The notes: a model not told the origin generated them from the letters alone. A stretch of DNA of 64,000 bases from Paludisphaera borealis (GCF_001956985.1 NZ_CP019082.1:5890001-5954000), one strand, 5' to 3'. Counted from the first letter of the stretch, positions 11,476-20,820 are shown. A program made the numbers and translations.

Positions 11476-12474
11476 TCAATTGTCGTACAGGTCGTCGAGG
11501 TTGAAGTCGGGGGGAAGCTGGGTGACCTGGATCGAGTGCGTGCCCCCCTGGACGTAGCCCTTGGGCTTCTCGTCGGCCTCGCGCGGGGGCGGTTCGGGAT
11601 CGGGGTCGTGATCGTGCTCGACTTCGTCCAGGCTGGGGGCGTGCGGCGGCGAGGGGTCGTGGTCGTCGTGGGTCGGCTCGGAACGGGGCAGGGCGCCCTG
11701 GGTCTTGCCGAGCGACATGACGGGGCGTTGCTTTTCGAGCAGGTGGCCGCCGTCGAACCGCTCGCCGATGTAGTGGCGGCGGACCTCGGCGTTGTTGAGG
11801 ATCTCTTCGCGGTTGCCGTAGGCGAAGACCCGGCCCTCGCGGACCACGTAGCAGCGGTCGGTGACTTCCAGGGTCTCGCGGAACTGGTGGTCGGTCAGCA
11901 GGATGCCGATGTTGTAGGTGTCGACCAGGTCGCGGATCTGCTCCTGGATCTCGGCGACCGTCTTCGGGTCGATGCCCGCGAACGGCTCGTCGAGCATGAT
12001 CAGCTTGGGGTTGGTGATCAGCGACCGGGCGATCTCGGTTCGCCGGCGCTCGCCGCCGGAGACCCGGTGGGCCTGGGTCTTGCGGATCTTCGTCAGGCCG
12101 AACCTGTCGAGCAGATCTTCGAGCCGATCCTTGCGCTGCTTGCGGGTGAGATCCTTGCGGGTTTGGAGGATCGCCTTGAGGTTGTCCTCGACGGAGAGCT
12201 GGCGGAAGACGCTCGAATCCTGGGCGAGATAGCCCATCCCCGCCCGGGCGCGAAGGTACATCGGCAGGCGGGTGATGTCGCGGCCGTCGAACTTCACCGA
12301 CCCGCCGTCGCAGTCGATCAGGCCGATCGTCATGCGAAAGCTCGTGGTCTTGCCCGCTCCGTTGGGTCCGAGCAGGCCCACGACCTCGCCCTGGTCGACG
12401 TCGAACTCGACGCCGTTGACGACCTGCCGGCGGCCGTACCACTTCTCCAAGCCTCGAACTTCCAGCAGGGGCAT
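11476..12474 (-). CDS. lptB: LPS export ABC transporter ATP-binding protein
   Basis: 332 aa. ATG 12474 (MPLLEVRGLEKWYG) follows GGAGG by 8 bases; an ATG five codons upstream overlaps that site and is less likely. It has a complete ABC ATPase: Walker A GPNGAGKTT, Q-loop YLAQDSSVF, signature VSGGERRRTEIARSL, Walker B LIMLDEPFAGID and switch His in TDHQ. AGMGYLAQDSSVFRQLSVEDN and GIDPKTVAEIQ are hallmarks of LptB, which powers lipopolysaccharide extraction from the inner membrane. Unusually, ~85 residues after the NBD form a Pro/Asp/His-rich tail (repeated DHDPDPEP-like stretches) absent from typical LptB (~240 aa). It is the last gene of a minus-strand block with two signal peptidases and lepA. 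Confidence 0.93.
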   Translation of the reverse strand: MPLLEVRGLEKWYGRRQVVNGVEFDVDQGEVVGLLGPNGAGKTTSFRMTIGLIDCDGGSVKFDGRDITRLPMYLRARAGMGYLAQDSSVFRQLSVEDNLKAILQTRKDLTRKQRKDRLEDLLDRFGLTKIRKTQAHRVSGGERRRTEIARSLITNPKLIMLDEPFAGIDPKTVAEIQEQIRDLVDTYNIGILLTDHQFRETLEVTDRCYVVREGRVFAYGNREEILNNAEVRRHYIGERFDGGHLLEKQRPVMSLGKTQGALPRSEPTHDDHDPSPPHAPSLDEVEHDHDPDPEPPPREADEKPKGYVQGGTHSIQVTQLPPDFNLDDLYDN

Positions 12475-12602
12475 CGGTCGATCCTCCATGATCGCGGCGC
12501 GGGCCTAGTGTCTACCGACGGCTATCGAACGGTGGGCGGTGCCCATCCTAAGGTTTTGCAGCCAAGGGGTTTACGTAGCGTGGTTGCCGCCCGCCGTTCC
12601 AA

Positions 12603-14348
12603 CTAACGAATCCACCGCATCCGCTCGAAGTAGGGCCGGAACGGGATGCGCGAATCGCGGCTGATGCGGATGTCGGGACCGAACGGAACCCCGTGCGGCC
12701 AGTAGACGAAGAATGCTTTCCCGGTCACCAGGGGGCGCGGCACTTCCCACGACTTGCGATCGGCCGGGTCCCACGCACGGTCGGCCGAATCCCACCCCCG
12801 GCTGTCCTTGCTTCGAGGACTGTTGTCACCCATCATCATGTACCGATCTTCGCCCAGCTCGTACTCTTCACGGCCGACGTGGGCCAGGTTGGCGAAGGCG
12901 GTCGGATCGGAGAGGAAGTCGAACAGGCCCACGGGGGTGCGCGGCCGCCGATCTTCCCAGACCGGCCCGTAGTCGTGCGTTCCCGGCGTCTGGGTATAGT
13001 AGATATCGCGTTTCAAGACAAGGTCGCTCACGGCGACCGTCGCGTTGCGGGCGCCGACGGCCGCCGGCGCAAGGTCGGCCTCGGTCGGCACCGGGGGGGC
13101 GTCGCCGCGGTCGAACTCGATCCCCTCGCCGACCACCGACCGGCCGTCGACCGAGAGCGTCAGGCGGTCGTCGACGTTGGCGAATTCGAGTCGGTAGCGG
13201 CCGGGCTTCGAGACCGGGGTCTCAAAATGGCCGAGTTGCTCATCCCCGCGCGTGAGCTGGGCCTTGCCGGTCGCCAGATCGATCACGGATCGATGCGCGA
13301 CGCCTCCCTTGATCAGCTCCAGCTTCAGCTCGCCGGCCGCCGAGGCGACTTCGACGCTGGCCGAAAGGGTGAGGTCGCCGACCCAGTGGGGCTGGAGCCA
13401 GGCGTTCTCGGAGTCGCCGCGAAGCTGCCGGGGCAGGTCGGCGGCCTCGGCGGTCAGGTTCGTGTTGTACGAGTAAAAGTCGGTGATCAAGGTCGGCCGG
13501 GCGCGTCGCGAGGGGGTCCGGTCGCTGATCAAGGCGTCCCATTGCTCCAGGTCGGGGACCAGGTGCTGATAGCGGAGGTCGACCCAATCGCCGGTCGGCT
13601 GGTCGCAACGGTAGGTGCTCACCGAGGGCTCGACGATCTTCCAACCCCCCGGCGTCTCCGGCTTCCACCGGGTCCATTCGTCGCGGCCGGCCGTCGCCCG
13701 GGGCCGATGGCGGTCGTCGTAAACGGGGATCTGCATCGCCGCCTGGTGCGCGAGCGTCTTGCGCTGGAGCTTGAAGTCGTCGGCCCCCTTGGGCTTGACG
13801 TAGACGTCGCCGTGGTAGATCCGGATCGTCTCGCCCGGCAGGCCGACGAGCCGCTTGATGTAACTGACCTCGGGCTCTTCGGGGTATCGGAAGACGACGA
13901 CGTCCCACCGCTCGGGCGTGGACGCGCCGGGCAAGAACGGCAGGTCGTAGGGGAACATCGAGACCAGAATCCGGTCCCCCTTGAAGCTGGGCGCGTCGTC
14001 GAGCCGGGTGGCCTGGAACCGGCAGTTGACGCAGGTTCCGGCGTAAACCTGCCGGGGGTAAGGGCTTCCTTCGACTTCCTCGGACGCGTTGACCGCGTAG
14101 ACGAACCCGCACTGGGGGCAGGTGACTTCCTTGTGCCGGCCCATCAGGGTGGGCGCCATCGAGCCCGTGGGGATCACGAACGCCTGCGCCTCGAAGCCGC
14201 GAACGACCAGCGCCAGGATCAAGGCGACGATGATCGCCTCGACCGTCTCGCGATGGCCTTCCTGGGCCCGAAATTCGACCCGGCTGGTCGCGGCGCTGGA
14301 AGCGGTCGAGGTCTTGGTCGTGGCGGTTGCGGTGGCGGTCCGTCCCAT
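12603..14348 (-). CDS. lepB: Signal peptidase I with zinc ribbon and large inserted domain (first of a tandem pair)
   Basis: 581 aa, about twice a typical bacterial enzyme. A membrane anchor at ~36-50 is followed by the catalytic PTGSMAPTL (Ser63). A four-Cys zinc-ribbon insertion follows (CPQC near 77-80 and CVNC ~35 residues later), then box D with the general-base Lys in SYIKRLVGLPGE. About 230 residues of inserted beta-rich sequence resembling a concanavalin/LamG-type sandwich (ELIKGGVAHRSVIDL, RYRLEFANVDDRLTLSVDG) separate box D from box E, MMMGDNSPRSKDSRGW. It removes signal peptides on the outer face of the inner membrane. ATG 14348 is used; a GTG 15 codons upstream is possible. It lies directly downstream of a paralogue with the same layout. 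Confidence 0.9.
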   Translation of the reverse strand: MGRTATATATTKTSTASSAATSRVEFRAQEGHRETVEAIIVALILALVVRGFEAQAFVIPTGSMAPTLMGRHKEVTCPQCGFVYAVNASEEVEGSPYPRQVYAGTCVNCRFQATRLDDAPSFKGDRILVSMFPYDLPFLPGASTPERWDVVVFRYPEEPEVSYIKRLVGLPGETIRIYHGDVYVKPKGADDFKLQRKTLAHQAAMQIPVYDDRHRPRATAGRDEWTRWKPETPGGWKIVEPSVSTYRCDQPTGDWVDLRYQHLVPDLEQWDALISDRTPSRRARPTLITDFYSYNTNLTAEAADLPRQLRGDSENAWLQPHWVGDLTLSASVEVASAAGELKLELIKGGVAHRSVIDLATGKAQLTRGDEQLGHFETPVSKPGRYRLEFANVDDRLTLSVDGRSVVGEGIEFDRGDAPPVPTEADLAPAAVGARNATVAVSDLVLKRDIYYTQTPGTHDYGPVWEDRRPRTPVGLFDFLSDPTAFANLAHVGREEYELGEDRYMMMGDNSPRSKDSRGWDSADRAWDPADRKSWEVPRPLVTGKAFFVYWPHGVPFGPDIRISRDSRIPFRPYFERMRWIR

Positions 14349-14417
14349 GATGGTTGACTTCTCTTTGACGACGGGTGGCGCGAGGGGTGGCACGTCGCGG
14401 ACTTACGACTCACCTTC

Positions 14418-15887
14418 CTAATGAATGTACCGAATCCGCCGGGGATCGGGAATCCAGTAAACCGAACGGCCGAACACCTCAAGCGCCACCACCCGGCCGG
14501 GGAGGTGGACCAGGAACGGCTTGCCGAGGAACATCGACCGCGGGACGACCGGCCCCTGGGCCCAGAACCGGGAGTCGTTGGAGACCGGGCTGTTGTCGCC
14601 GAGGACGAAATATTCGCCGTTCCCGAGCTGGTACGGCTCGGCGACCCCATGCGGACGCCGGCGCAGGCCCCCGAGGCTGCTGGTGTAATAAACGTCGCGG
14701 TAGATTTTCAGGTCGGGGACCGCCAGTTTGCCTCCTCGGACGCCGATCGCGACCGGCGATTCGTCGTTCGACGCGCCTTCCGCGGGGTCGTCGTAATCGA
14801 ACGGCTCGAACAGCGGCTGGCCGTCGATCGCGACCAGCAGCCGGTGGTCGAAGACCGACGCCTCGATCGCGTGCGCGCGTTCCTTCGCCGCTTCCACCGG
14901 CTCCGAAAGTGGATTCGCCAGGGCCAGGACCCGTTCGCCGTGGCCGTTGCGCGTAAGTTCGATCGGGTCGGGCGTCCCGACCGGAATTCGGACCACGAAC
15001 CGGTCGCCCCCGGACCGCACCATCAGGGCCAGGCTCTCGACCTCGGAGGTCACGTTCACCCGGGCCTCGATCGCCAGGTCCTTCACCGGATTGTCGGCGT
15101 GGACGTCGCCGCCGTTGTAACCGTAATAGTCGTGTACGCTGGCGTAGCGGTTCTGGACCGGGTCCCAGTGGCGGTAGACCAGCCAGTCGTCGAGGTCGCC
15201 GTCGTGCGTTGAGACGGCCTCGTGGCGGAAGCCGTCGTCGCCCTGAATCCAGCCGCTGGGGCCGAGCCGGCGACTGGCGCCGCGACGGAAGACCCAGCGG
15301 GGAAAGCGACTTGAGTCGGCCGGGACGTAGCGGCCGTCGTGGACCAGAATCCGCATCGCCCGCACGTCTTCGAGCCGCTTGCGGGCGATCGCGCCATCGA
15401 TCCAGACGTCTCCTCCGGCGATTTTGACCGACTCGCCCGGCAGCCCGACGACCCGCTTGACGTACGCCTGGGACGGATCGGCGGGGAAATGGAAGACGGC
15501 CGCCTCCCACCGCTCGGGGGCCCGAAAATCGAAGAGGAACTTCTGTACGAGCACGCGGTCGCCGTTGCACGGCATCGACGGCTGACTCTCGAAATCCTGG
15601 AACCCGCAGTTCGGGCAGACCGGCCGGGCCAGCGGCCCTTCGTCGTCCAGCCCGACGTCGAACGGGAACTTGCAGTTCGGGCAGTTCAGCTCGCGGTGAT
15701 GCCCCAGCAAGGTCGGGGCCATCGAACCCGTCGGCACCACGTACGCCTCGGCCGAGAAGGTGCGGAACATCAGCACCCCCAGGCACAGGACCACCATCAG
15801 GTCCACTGTCTGGCGGACCACGCCGGCCGTGCCGCTCTCCGGCGCGGGAGCTTCCGCTTCGGTCGTCGGCGAAGGGGTGGTCGTCAT
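14418..15887 (-). CDS. lepB: Signal peptidase I with zinc ribbon and large inserted domain (second of a tandem pair)
   Basis: 489 aa from ATG 15887; upstream in-frame sequence overlaps lepA and is not used. Layout as in the downstream paralogue: anchor VVRQTVDLMVVLCLGVLMF, catalytic Ser55 in VPTGSMAPTL, four-Cys ribbon (CPNC ... CPNC), box D AYVKRVVGLPGE, a ~220-residue inserted sandwich-like domain (LALMVRSGGDRFVVRI ... VFDHRLLVAIDGQPLF) and box E FVLGDNSPVSNDSRFW. The two copies are clearly diverged, so the duplication is old. Position directly after lepA mirrors the lepA-lepB operon of many bacteria. Both copies keep Ser, Lys and box E residues and are predicted active. Confidence 0.9.
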   Translation of the reverse strand: MTTTPSPTTEAEAPAPESGTAGVVRQTVDLMVVLCLGVLMFRTFSAEAYVVPTGSMAPTLLGHHRELNCPNCKFPFDVGLDDEGPLARPVCPNCGFQDFESQPSMPCNGDRVLVQKFLFDFRAPERWEAAVFHFPADPSQAYVKRVVGLPGESVKIAGGDVWIDGAIARKRLEDVRAMRILVHDGRYVPADSSRFPRWVFRRGASRRLGPSGWIQGDDGFRHEAVSTHDGDLDDWLVYRHWDPVQNRYASVHDYYGYNGGDVHADNPVKDLAIEARVNVTSEVESLALMVRSGGDRFVVRIPVGTPDPIELTRNGHGERVLALANPLSEPVEAAKERAHAIEASVFDHRLLVAIDGQPLFEPFDYDDPAEGASNDESPVAIGVRGGKLAVPDLKIYRDVYYTSSLGGLRRRPHGVAEPYQLGNGEYFVLGDNSPVSNDSRFWAQGPVVPRSMFLGKPFLVHLPGRVVALEVFGRSVYWIPDPRRIRYIH

Positions 15888-15930
15888 GGGACGTCGTCCG
15901 CTCCTACCGGGCTCGTGATTTCTCGACGCG

Positions 15931-15952
15931 TCTCGCTGGCGTTTCGGGCTCA
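15931..15952. repeat. Degenerate family A REP overlapping the lepA stop codon
   Basis: TCTCGCTGGCGTTTCGGGCT matches the reverse-form REP core (CTCGCTGGCGCTTCGAGCT) with two mismatches over 19 bases and then diverges. The copy includes the lepA TGA at 15950-15952, so it either contributed or drifted into the end of the gene. Confidence 0.5.
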
Positions 15953-17755
15953 GTCGTCGCTGTCGTCGAGGACCGACAGGAACGCCTCCTGGGAGATTTC
16001 GACGTTGCCCACCTGCTTCATACGCTTCTTGCCTTCTTTTTGCTTTTCCAGCAGCTTCCGTTTTCGCGAAACGTCGCCGCCGTAGCACTTGGCGGTGACG
16101 TTCTTGCGGAGGGCCTGGATCGTCTCGCGGGCGATCACCCGGCTGCCGATCGCCGCCTGGATCGGCACCTCGAACTGGTGGCGGTCGATCTCGCCCTTCA
16201 GCTTCTTGACCAGCTTCCGCCCGCGACGGTCGGCGTGGTCGCGATGGACGACGATCGAGAGGGCGTCGACCTTCTGGCCGGCGACCAGGATGTCGAGCCG
16301 GCAGAGGTCGTCGGCCCGGAAGCCTTGCAGCTCATAATCCATGGTGCCGTAACCTCTTGTGGCACTCTTGAGCTTGTCGTAGAGGTCGTAGATCATCTCG
16401 GCCAGGGGAAGCTGGTAGGTCAGGATCGCCCGGGTGGTCGAGAGGTATTCGGTCTTGATGTAGGTGCCGCGCCGATCCTCGCACAACTGCATGATGGCGC
16501 CGATGTTCTCGGTCGGCAGGATGAAGTTGACCTTGGCGATCGGCTCGCGGAACTCCTCGATGTCGCCGGGGTCGGGAATCCGGGTCGGGTTCGAGATGTG
16601 GAGGATTTCGCCCTTGCGGTTGAGGATCTCGTAGGTGACGTTGGGGGCCGTCTGCACGAGCATCAGGTTGCTCTCGCGTTCGAGCCGCTGCTGGATGATC
16701 TCCATGTGGAGCATCCCCAGGAACCCGCAGCGGAAGCCGAACCCGAGGGCGTCGGACGTCTCGGGCTCGAACGTGAAGCTCGAATCGTTGAGGGCCAGCT
16801 TCTGGAGCGCCGTGCGGAGGTCGTCGAACTGGTTGTGCGAGGCCGGGAAGAGGCCGCAGAAGACGACCTGGACGGGCTCCTCGTAGCCTTCAAGCGCCTC
16901 GGTCGCGCCGCCGGGGACCTGGGTGATGGTGTCGCCGATCCGGACGTCCGACAGCTTCTTGATGTTGGCCGAGACGTAGCCGACCTGGCCGACCCCCAGC
17001 TCATCGCAGGCGACCTCGCGAGGGCGGAACCGGCCCAGGCTGACGACCTCGAAGTCGGTCCCGCCGGCCATCAGGCGGATCTTCTGGCCGACCTTGAGCG
17101 TGCCGTCGACGACCCGGACGTAAACGACCACCCCCTGGTAGTCGTCGAACTTGGAGTCGAAGATCATGGCCCGCAGCGGCTTGTCCGGATCGCCGGCCGG
17201 CGGCGGGACGCGCTCGATGATCGCCCGAAACAGATCGGGGACGCCGAGACCCGACTTGGCGCTGACGGCCAGAACCTCGCTAGGGTCGATCCCCAGCGTG
17301 GTCATGATCTCTTCCTTGATCTCCTCGGGGCGGGAGGCCTGCATGTCGATCTTGTTCAACACCGGCACGATGGCCAGGTCGTTGCCGATGGCCAAGTAGG
17401 CGTTGGCGACCGTCTGAGCCTGGACCCCCTGGGTGGAGTCGACCAGCAGGATCGCCCCTTCGCAGGCGGCGAGGCTGCGCGAGACCTCGTAGTGGAAATC
17501 GACGTGGCCCGGCGTGTCGATCAGGTTCAGCTCGTAGACCTGGCCGTCGAGTGTGTAGTTGATCGCGACGGCTCGGGCCTTGATCGTGATCCCGCGTTCG
17601 CGTTCCAGGTCCATGTCGTCGAGCAATTGCTCGCGGAACTCGCGCTGGGTGATCGCCCCTGACTGCAACAGCAACTGGTCGGCCAGCGTGCTCTTGCCGT
17701 GGTCGATGTGGGCGACGATGGAGAAGTTGCGGATGTATTTGGGATCAAAGGCCAT
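15950..17755 (-). CDS. lepA: Elongation factor 4 (LepA)
   Basis: 601 aa, normal length. GTPase motifs: G1 AHIDHGKST (15-23), G2 RERGITI, G3 DTPGHVDF, G4 NKID, followed by EF-G-like domains and the LepA-specific C-terminal domain (VKKLKGEIDRHQFEVPIQAAIG, then KNVTAKCYGGDVSRKRKLL and KKRMKQVGNVEI). LepA binds ribosomes and remodels stalled or back-translocated complexes. It is the first gene of the minus-strand block lepA, lepB-like, lepB-like, lptB; the 62-base gap to the next gene suggests cotranscription. Confidence 0.97.
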   Translation of the reverse strand: MAFDPKYIRNFSIVAHIDHGKSTLADQLLLQSGAITQREFREQLLDDMDLERERGITIKARAVAINYTLDGQVYELNLIDTPGHVDFHYEVSRSLAACEGAILLVDSTQGVQAQTVANAYLAIGNDLAIVPVLNKIDMQASRPEEIKEEIMTTLGIDPSEVLAVSAKSGLGVPDLFRAIIERVPPPAGDPDKPLRAMIFDSKFDDYQGVVVYVRVVDGTLKVGQKIRLMAGGTDFEVVSLGRFRPREVACDELGVGQVGYVSANIKKLSDVRIGDTITQVPGGATEALEGYEEPVQVVFCGLFPASHNQFDDLRTALQKLALNDSSFTFEPETSDALGFGFRCGFLGMLHMEIIQQRLERESNLMLVQTAPNVTYEILNRKGEILHISNPTRIPDPGDIEEFREPIAKVNFILPTENIGAIMQLCEDRRGTYIKTEYLSTTRAILTYQLPLAEMIYDLYDKLKSATRGYGTMDYELQGFRADDLCRLDILVAGQKVDALSIVVHRDHADRRGRKLVKKLKGEIDRHQFEVPIQAAIGSRVIARETIQALRKNVTAKCYGGDVSRKRKLLEKQKEGKKRMKQVGNVEISQEAFLSVLDDSDD

Positions 17756-18008
17756 ATGTCAGGTCCGATGACGTGGATCGGGCGTCCGGAAGGGGACGGC
17801 CGGCGTCCTTCGTCGTTCGAGCAAACCGTTCGGAAATGGGTTTCACGATGAGGATGATGTCGGGCGTCCGCAAAGAAGCGGCTGAGGGGCGTCGAGTGGT
17901 CGTTGCGCCGCGTCGCGTCCCGCCGATCGGCAAGCCGGGGCGACGTTTCCCGAATCGGGCGTTCAGGGCGGTTTCGATGTCTCGGTCCAACTTGGTGGAG
18001 ATTGTTCC

Positions 18009-18023
18009 GGTGGAGGGTCCACC
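18009..18023. promoter_or_regulatory. Perfect 6-bp dyad upstream of the FIST gene
   Basis: GGTGGA-GGG-TCCACC sits 145 bases before the FIST start codon, just upstream of an AT-rich TTATATT (18033-18039) that could be a -10 box. It may be an operator half-pair; no regulator binding site is recognised. Confidence 0.25.
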
Positions 18024-18167
18024 TGTTAGAGATTATATTGGGTTCAAGGCGTCGCGAGAAGTCGGGTTATGCAGACTCCCATGGATCGTCTCCCCGGTTT
18101 CGACCGTCGGCCCGTCCTCGGCCCCCTCGAAACACGACGCCATGACTCCACGAGAGCAGGTAAGGCC

Positions 18168-19337
18168 ATGAAGTGCGTCTCAGCCCTGTCCACCGCCCGG
18201 AGCACGAGCACGGCGTTCCACCAGATCCTCGAGCGTCTGGACGCGGGGCTGGAAGGGACAACCGCCGACCTGACGCTCGTGTTCAGCTCGAAGCACCACG
18301 CCGACAACCTCGGCAAGATGTCGCAGGCGTTCATCGAGCAAGGGCGGACCCGCCACATCCTGGGCTCGACGGGCGAGGCGATCATCGGCGAGGACCAGGA
18401 GATCGAGGGCAAGCCCGCGCTTGCGGTCTGGTCGATCGAGCTGCCGGGGGTCGAGATCCAGCCGGTCCGGTTCGATCCCGGCGGCGGCTCGCTGCGGCAG
18501 TCGCTGGCGACCCTCCACGACGTCGCCGGTTCGACGCTGATCCTTCTGGCCGACCCGTTCAGCTTCGGCGTCAACGACTTCCTCAAGCTGGCCAACGAGC
18601 ACTCGCCCGGCCTCCGGATCGTCGGCGGCATCGCCAGCGGCGGCGCTGAGCCGGGGGTCAACCGACTGCTGCTCGACGGCGAGACACACCGCGACGGCGC
18701 CGTCGCGATCCGGCTCTCCGGCCCGGTCTCGATCCGGACGGTCGTCAGCCAGGGGTGCCGGCCGATCGGCCACACGATGCTGGTCACCAAGGCCGAACAG
18801 AACGTCATCCGCGAACTCGGCCGCCGGCCCGCCCTCGAAGCCCTCCGCGACGTCTTCCGCTCGCTCCCCCAGCAAGACGTCGACAAGGTGCAGGAAGGGC
18901 TCCACATCGGCCGGGTCATCAACGAGTACCAGGACTCGTTCCAGCGCGGCGACTTCCTCGTCAGCAACGTCATGGGCGCCGACGAGTCGGGCGCGATCCA
19001 GATCAGCGACCTGATCCGCGTCGGCCAGACCGTCCAGTTCCACGTCCGCGACGCCGAGACCGCCGACGAAGACCTCCGCGAAAGCCTGCTCCAGAAGCGC
19101 GGCCCGAAAGAAACCCCCGGCGAACCGGTCGGGGCCCTGATCTTCTCGTGCAACGGCCGCGGCACCCGCCTGTTCGAAACCCCCAACCACGACGTCGGCG
19201 TCGTCCACGAAGTCCTCGGCCCGATCCCCGCCGCCGGCTTCTTCGCCATGGGCGAGCTCGGCCCCGTCGGCGGCCAGAACTTCATCCACGGCTACACCGC
19301 CAGCGTCGTCGTCTTCGAGAAGCCCGCGTCCGGCTGA
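18168..19337 (+). CDS. FIST-domain sensory protein
   Basis: 389 aa. ATG 18168 is chosen because it starts the FIST N domain (MKCVSALSTARST, LTLVFSSKHHA, GSTGEAIIGE); the frame is open 33 codons further upstream without domain content. Residues ~1-215 are the FIST N domain and ~220-385 the FIST C domain (DFLVSNVMGADESGAIQ, GALIFSCNGRGTRLFE, GFFAMGELGPVGGQNFIHGYTA). FIST domains are predicted ligand-binding sensor modules, often in chemotaxis or signalling proteins. Here no output domain, membrane segment or neighbouring signalling gene is attached. Ligand and partner are unknown. Confidence 0.88.
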   Translation: MKCVSALSTARSTSTAFHQILERLDAGLEGTTADLTLVFSSKHHADNLGKMSQAFIEQGRTRHILGSTGEAIIGEDQEIEGKPALAVWSIELPGVEIQPVRFDPGGGSLRQSLATLHDVAGSTLILLADPFSFGVNDFLKLANEHSPGLRIVGGIASGGAEPGVNRLLLDGETHRDGAVAIRLSGPVSIRTVVSQGCRPIGHTMLVTKAEQNVIRELGRRPALEALRDVFRSLPQQDVDKVQEGLHIGRVINEYQDSFQRGDFLVSNVMGADESGAIQISDLIRVGQTVQFHVRDAETADEDLRESLLQKRGPKETPGEPVGALIFSCNGRGTRLFETPNHDVGVVHEVLGPIPAAGFFAMGELGPVGGQNFIHGYTASVVVFEKPASG

Positions 19338-19344
19338 CCCGGAC

Positions 19345-19587
19345 TCACGACGGGATCTGGAGATAAACCCAGGCGATCAGGGCCGCCAGGGCCGTCGTGT
19401 ACATGGTGCACCACACGGCCCCCGCGACGGCCGTCTTGCGCGCCCAGCCCTCCGTCCCTTCCGTCATCCCGACCGCCGCGATCGCGACCATCGGCGAGAA
19501 CGGCAGGGCCCAGAACCCGGCCACGCTCAACACCGCCAGAACCTTCGTCGCCCGCCCGGGCCTCGCAACCGCCGCGCTCGTCGTCAT
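19345..19587 (-). CDS. Small two-TM membrane protein, unknown function
   Basis: 80 aa from ATG 19587, 7 bases after a GGGGGA stretch. Two hydrophobic segments are visible: VLAVLSVAGFWALPFSPMVAIAAVGM and AGAVWCTMYTTALAALIAWVYLQI, separated by a short charged loop GTEGWARKT. It ends 7 bases from the FIST stop, convergently. No family is recognised; a GTG 13 codons upstream is an alternative start. Confidence 0.5.
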   Translation of the reverse strand: MTTSAAVARPGRATKVLAVLSVAGFWALPFSPMVAIAAVGMTEGTEGWARKTAVAGAVWCTMYTTALAALIAWVYLQIPS

Positions 19588-19960
19588 CGCGCCGTCCCCC
19601 GTCTTCGGGTCCCGCTGGATCACCACCCGTCAGAATACGCCTTCCTCCGACATTCGTCAACGGTCGGCGCGCCGTCGTGAAGGCCGCGTACTTGGCGACA
19701 TCATCCGCTGTTGCAATAAGGCATCGCGTCACGCCGCGGGGCGCGCGCCGTCGACATTGTGGCCGGGCGGCATCAATTCACGTCGCGTAATATCAACGCA
19801 TGATTGGTTTATGTTAATGTGCTGCCTGAATCATTCAATCTGGTGATAGGTTCGTCCCCGACGGCGGTTGACGCACCGCCTCCACTCGACACTGAAGGGG
19901 CCAAGTCGCATAGGGCGCTTGCGACCTCTCCAGATGCGGGAAATCCTTGGGGGAACGAGA
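19588..19960. promoter_or_regulatory. Divergent intergenic region before the PEP-CTERM gene
   Basis: 373 bases without a gene. 19775-19850 is markedly AT-richer than the surroundings (TAATAT at 19788-19793, TTTATGTTAATG at 19808-19819) and probably holds the promoter, but no well-spaced -35/-10 pair and no sigma-54 -24/-12 element was found. Confidence 0.3.
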
Positions 19961-20791
19961 ATGATTCGGTTGTCGATGATGATGGGACGGACGGCGGCCT
20001 GGGTCGCCTGCTTGGTTCTTGGACTTGGCGCGGCCGTTCAGGCCGGAACCGTGGACGTGTACTCCAACAACGTCGGGGGCGACGCGGTAGTGGGCGCCTC
20101 CCCGACGGTGGCGATCGGTTCGTCGGGATGGTACTACAGCGACGTGCGGGTCGGCGGAACGGCCGGCATCGATTCGACATTCGCCCGGAGCGGCAACGGT
20201 TCCGTCTTGTTCCAGGGAGACGCCTCCGCCGGCTCTTACAAGGCGGACGTCAGCTATTCCACCGGCGAGTCGCTCGGGAAGCTCTCCGACCTGTCGTCCT
20301 TCAGCTATGACTGGTATCGGTCCGCCGCGAGCACCAACAACGGTATCCAGGCCCCGTCGCTTCGCTTACTGCTCGGCGTCGACGGCGTGTACAAGGGCGC
20401 CCTCGTCTTCGAGCCCTATTACAGCCTGACGACCCCCGGCGACGTCGCCACCGACACATGGGTCCACTCGAATATCTTCGATCCCAACATGTACCTGTGG
20501 TCAAACAAAGACCTTCCGTTCCAGGAGCAGTTCAATCACGATATTGCATTCTGGAAAAGTGAGATCGGCAACTACGACATTCTCGGAGTGTCGTCGGGTA
20601 TCGGATCGGGCTGGTACGGCACCTCTATCGCCGCCGTCGATAATATCCACTTCGGATTCGGGGAAGGCCCGGGCACGACCTACAACTTCGAGGTCGGCGC
20701 CGTTCCCGAGCCGGCGAGCGTGGTCAGCTTCCTGATCGCCGGCGGCTTCGGCCTGGCCGGCGCGGCCTACCGTCGCCGTCGGGCTCGCTGA
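19961..20791 (+). CDS. PEP-CTERM sorting-domain exported protein
   Basis: 276 aa. ATG 19961 follows GGGGGAACG. A signal peptide (AAWVACLVLGLGAAVQA) precedes a ~220-residue beta-rich mature part with no recognised enzymatic motif. The C-terminus is a classical PEP-CTERM tag: the VPEPAS motif, a hydrophobic helix VVSFLIAGGFGLAGAAY and the basic tail RRRRAR. Such proteins are recognised by exosortase and processed at the cell surface, often associated with exopolysaccharide. No exosortase gene lies in this window. The body (SYDWYRS, GVYKGALVFEPYY) resembles a concanavalin-like sandwich, but this is only an impression. Confidence 0.85.
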   Translation: MIRLSMMMGRTAAWVACLVLGLGAAVQAGTVDVYSNNVGGDAVVGASPTVAIGSSGWYYSDVRVGGTAGIDSTFARSGNGSVLFQGDASAGSYKADVSYSTGESLGKLSDLSSFSYDWYRSAASTNNGIQAPSLRLLLGVDGVYKGALVFEPYYSLTTPGDVATDTWVHSNIFDPNMYLWSNKDLPFQEQFNHDIAFWKSEIGNYDILGVSSGIGSGWYGTSIAAVDNIHFGFGEGPGTTYNFEVGAVPEPASVVSFLIAGGFGLAGAAYRRRRAR

Positions 20792-20820
20792 GCCGACGAC
20801 CGACGCATGAAAATCCCCGC

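Noticed and set aside
19588-19960. Sigma-54 promoter for the PEP-CTERM gene, as in PrsK/PrsR-controlled systems
   Set aside because: No GG-N10-GC element with correct flanks was found in the region.
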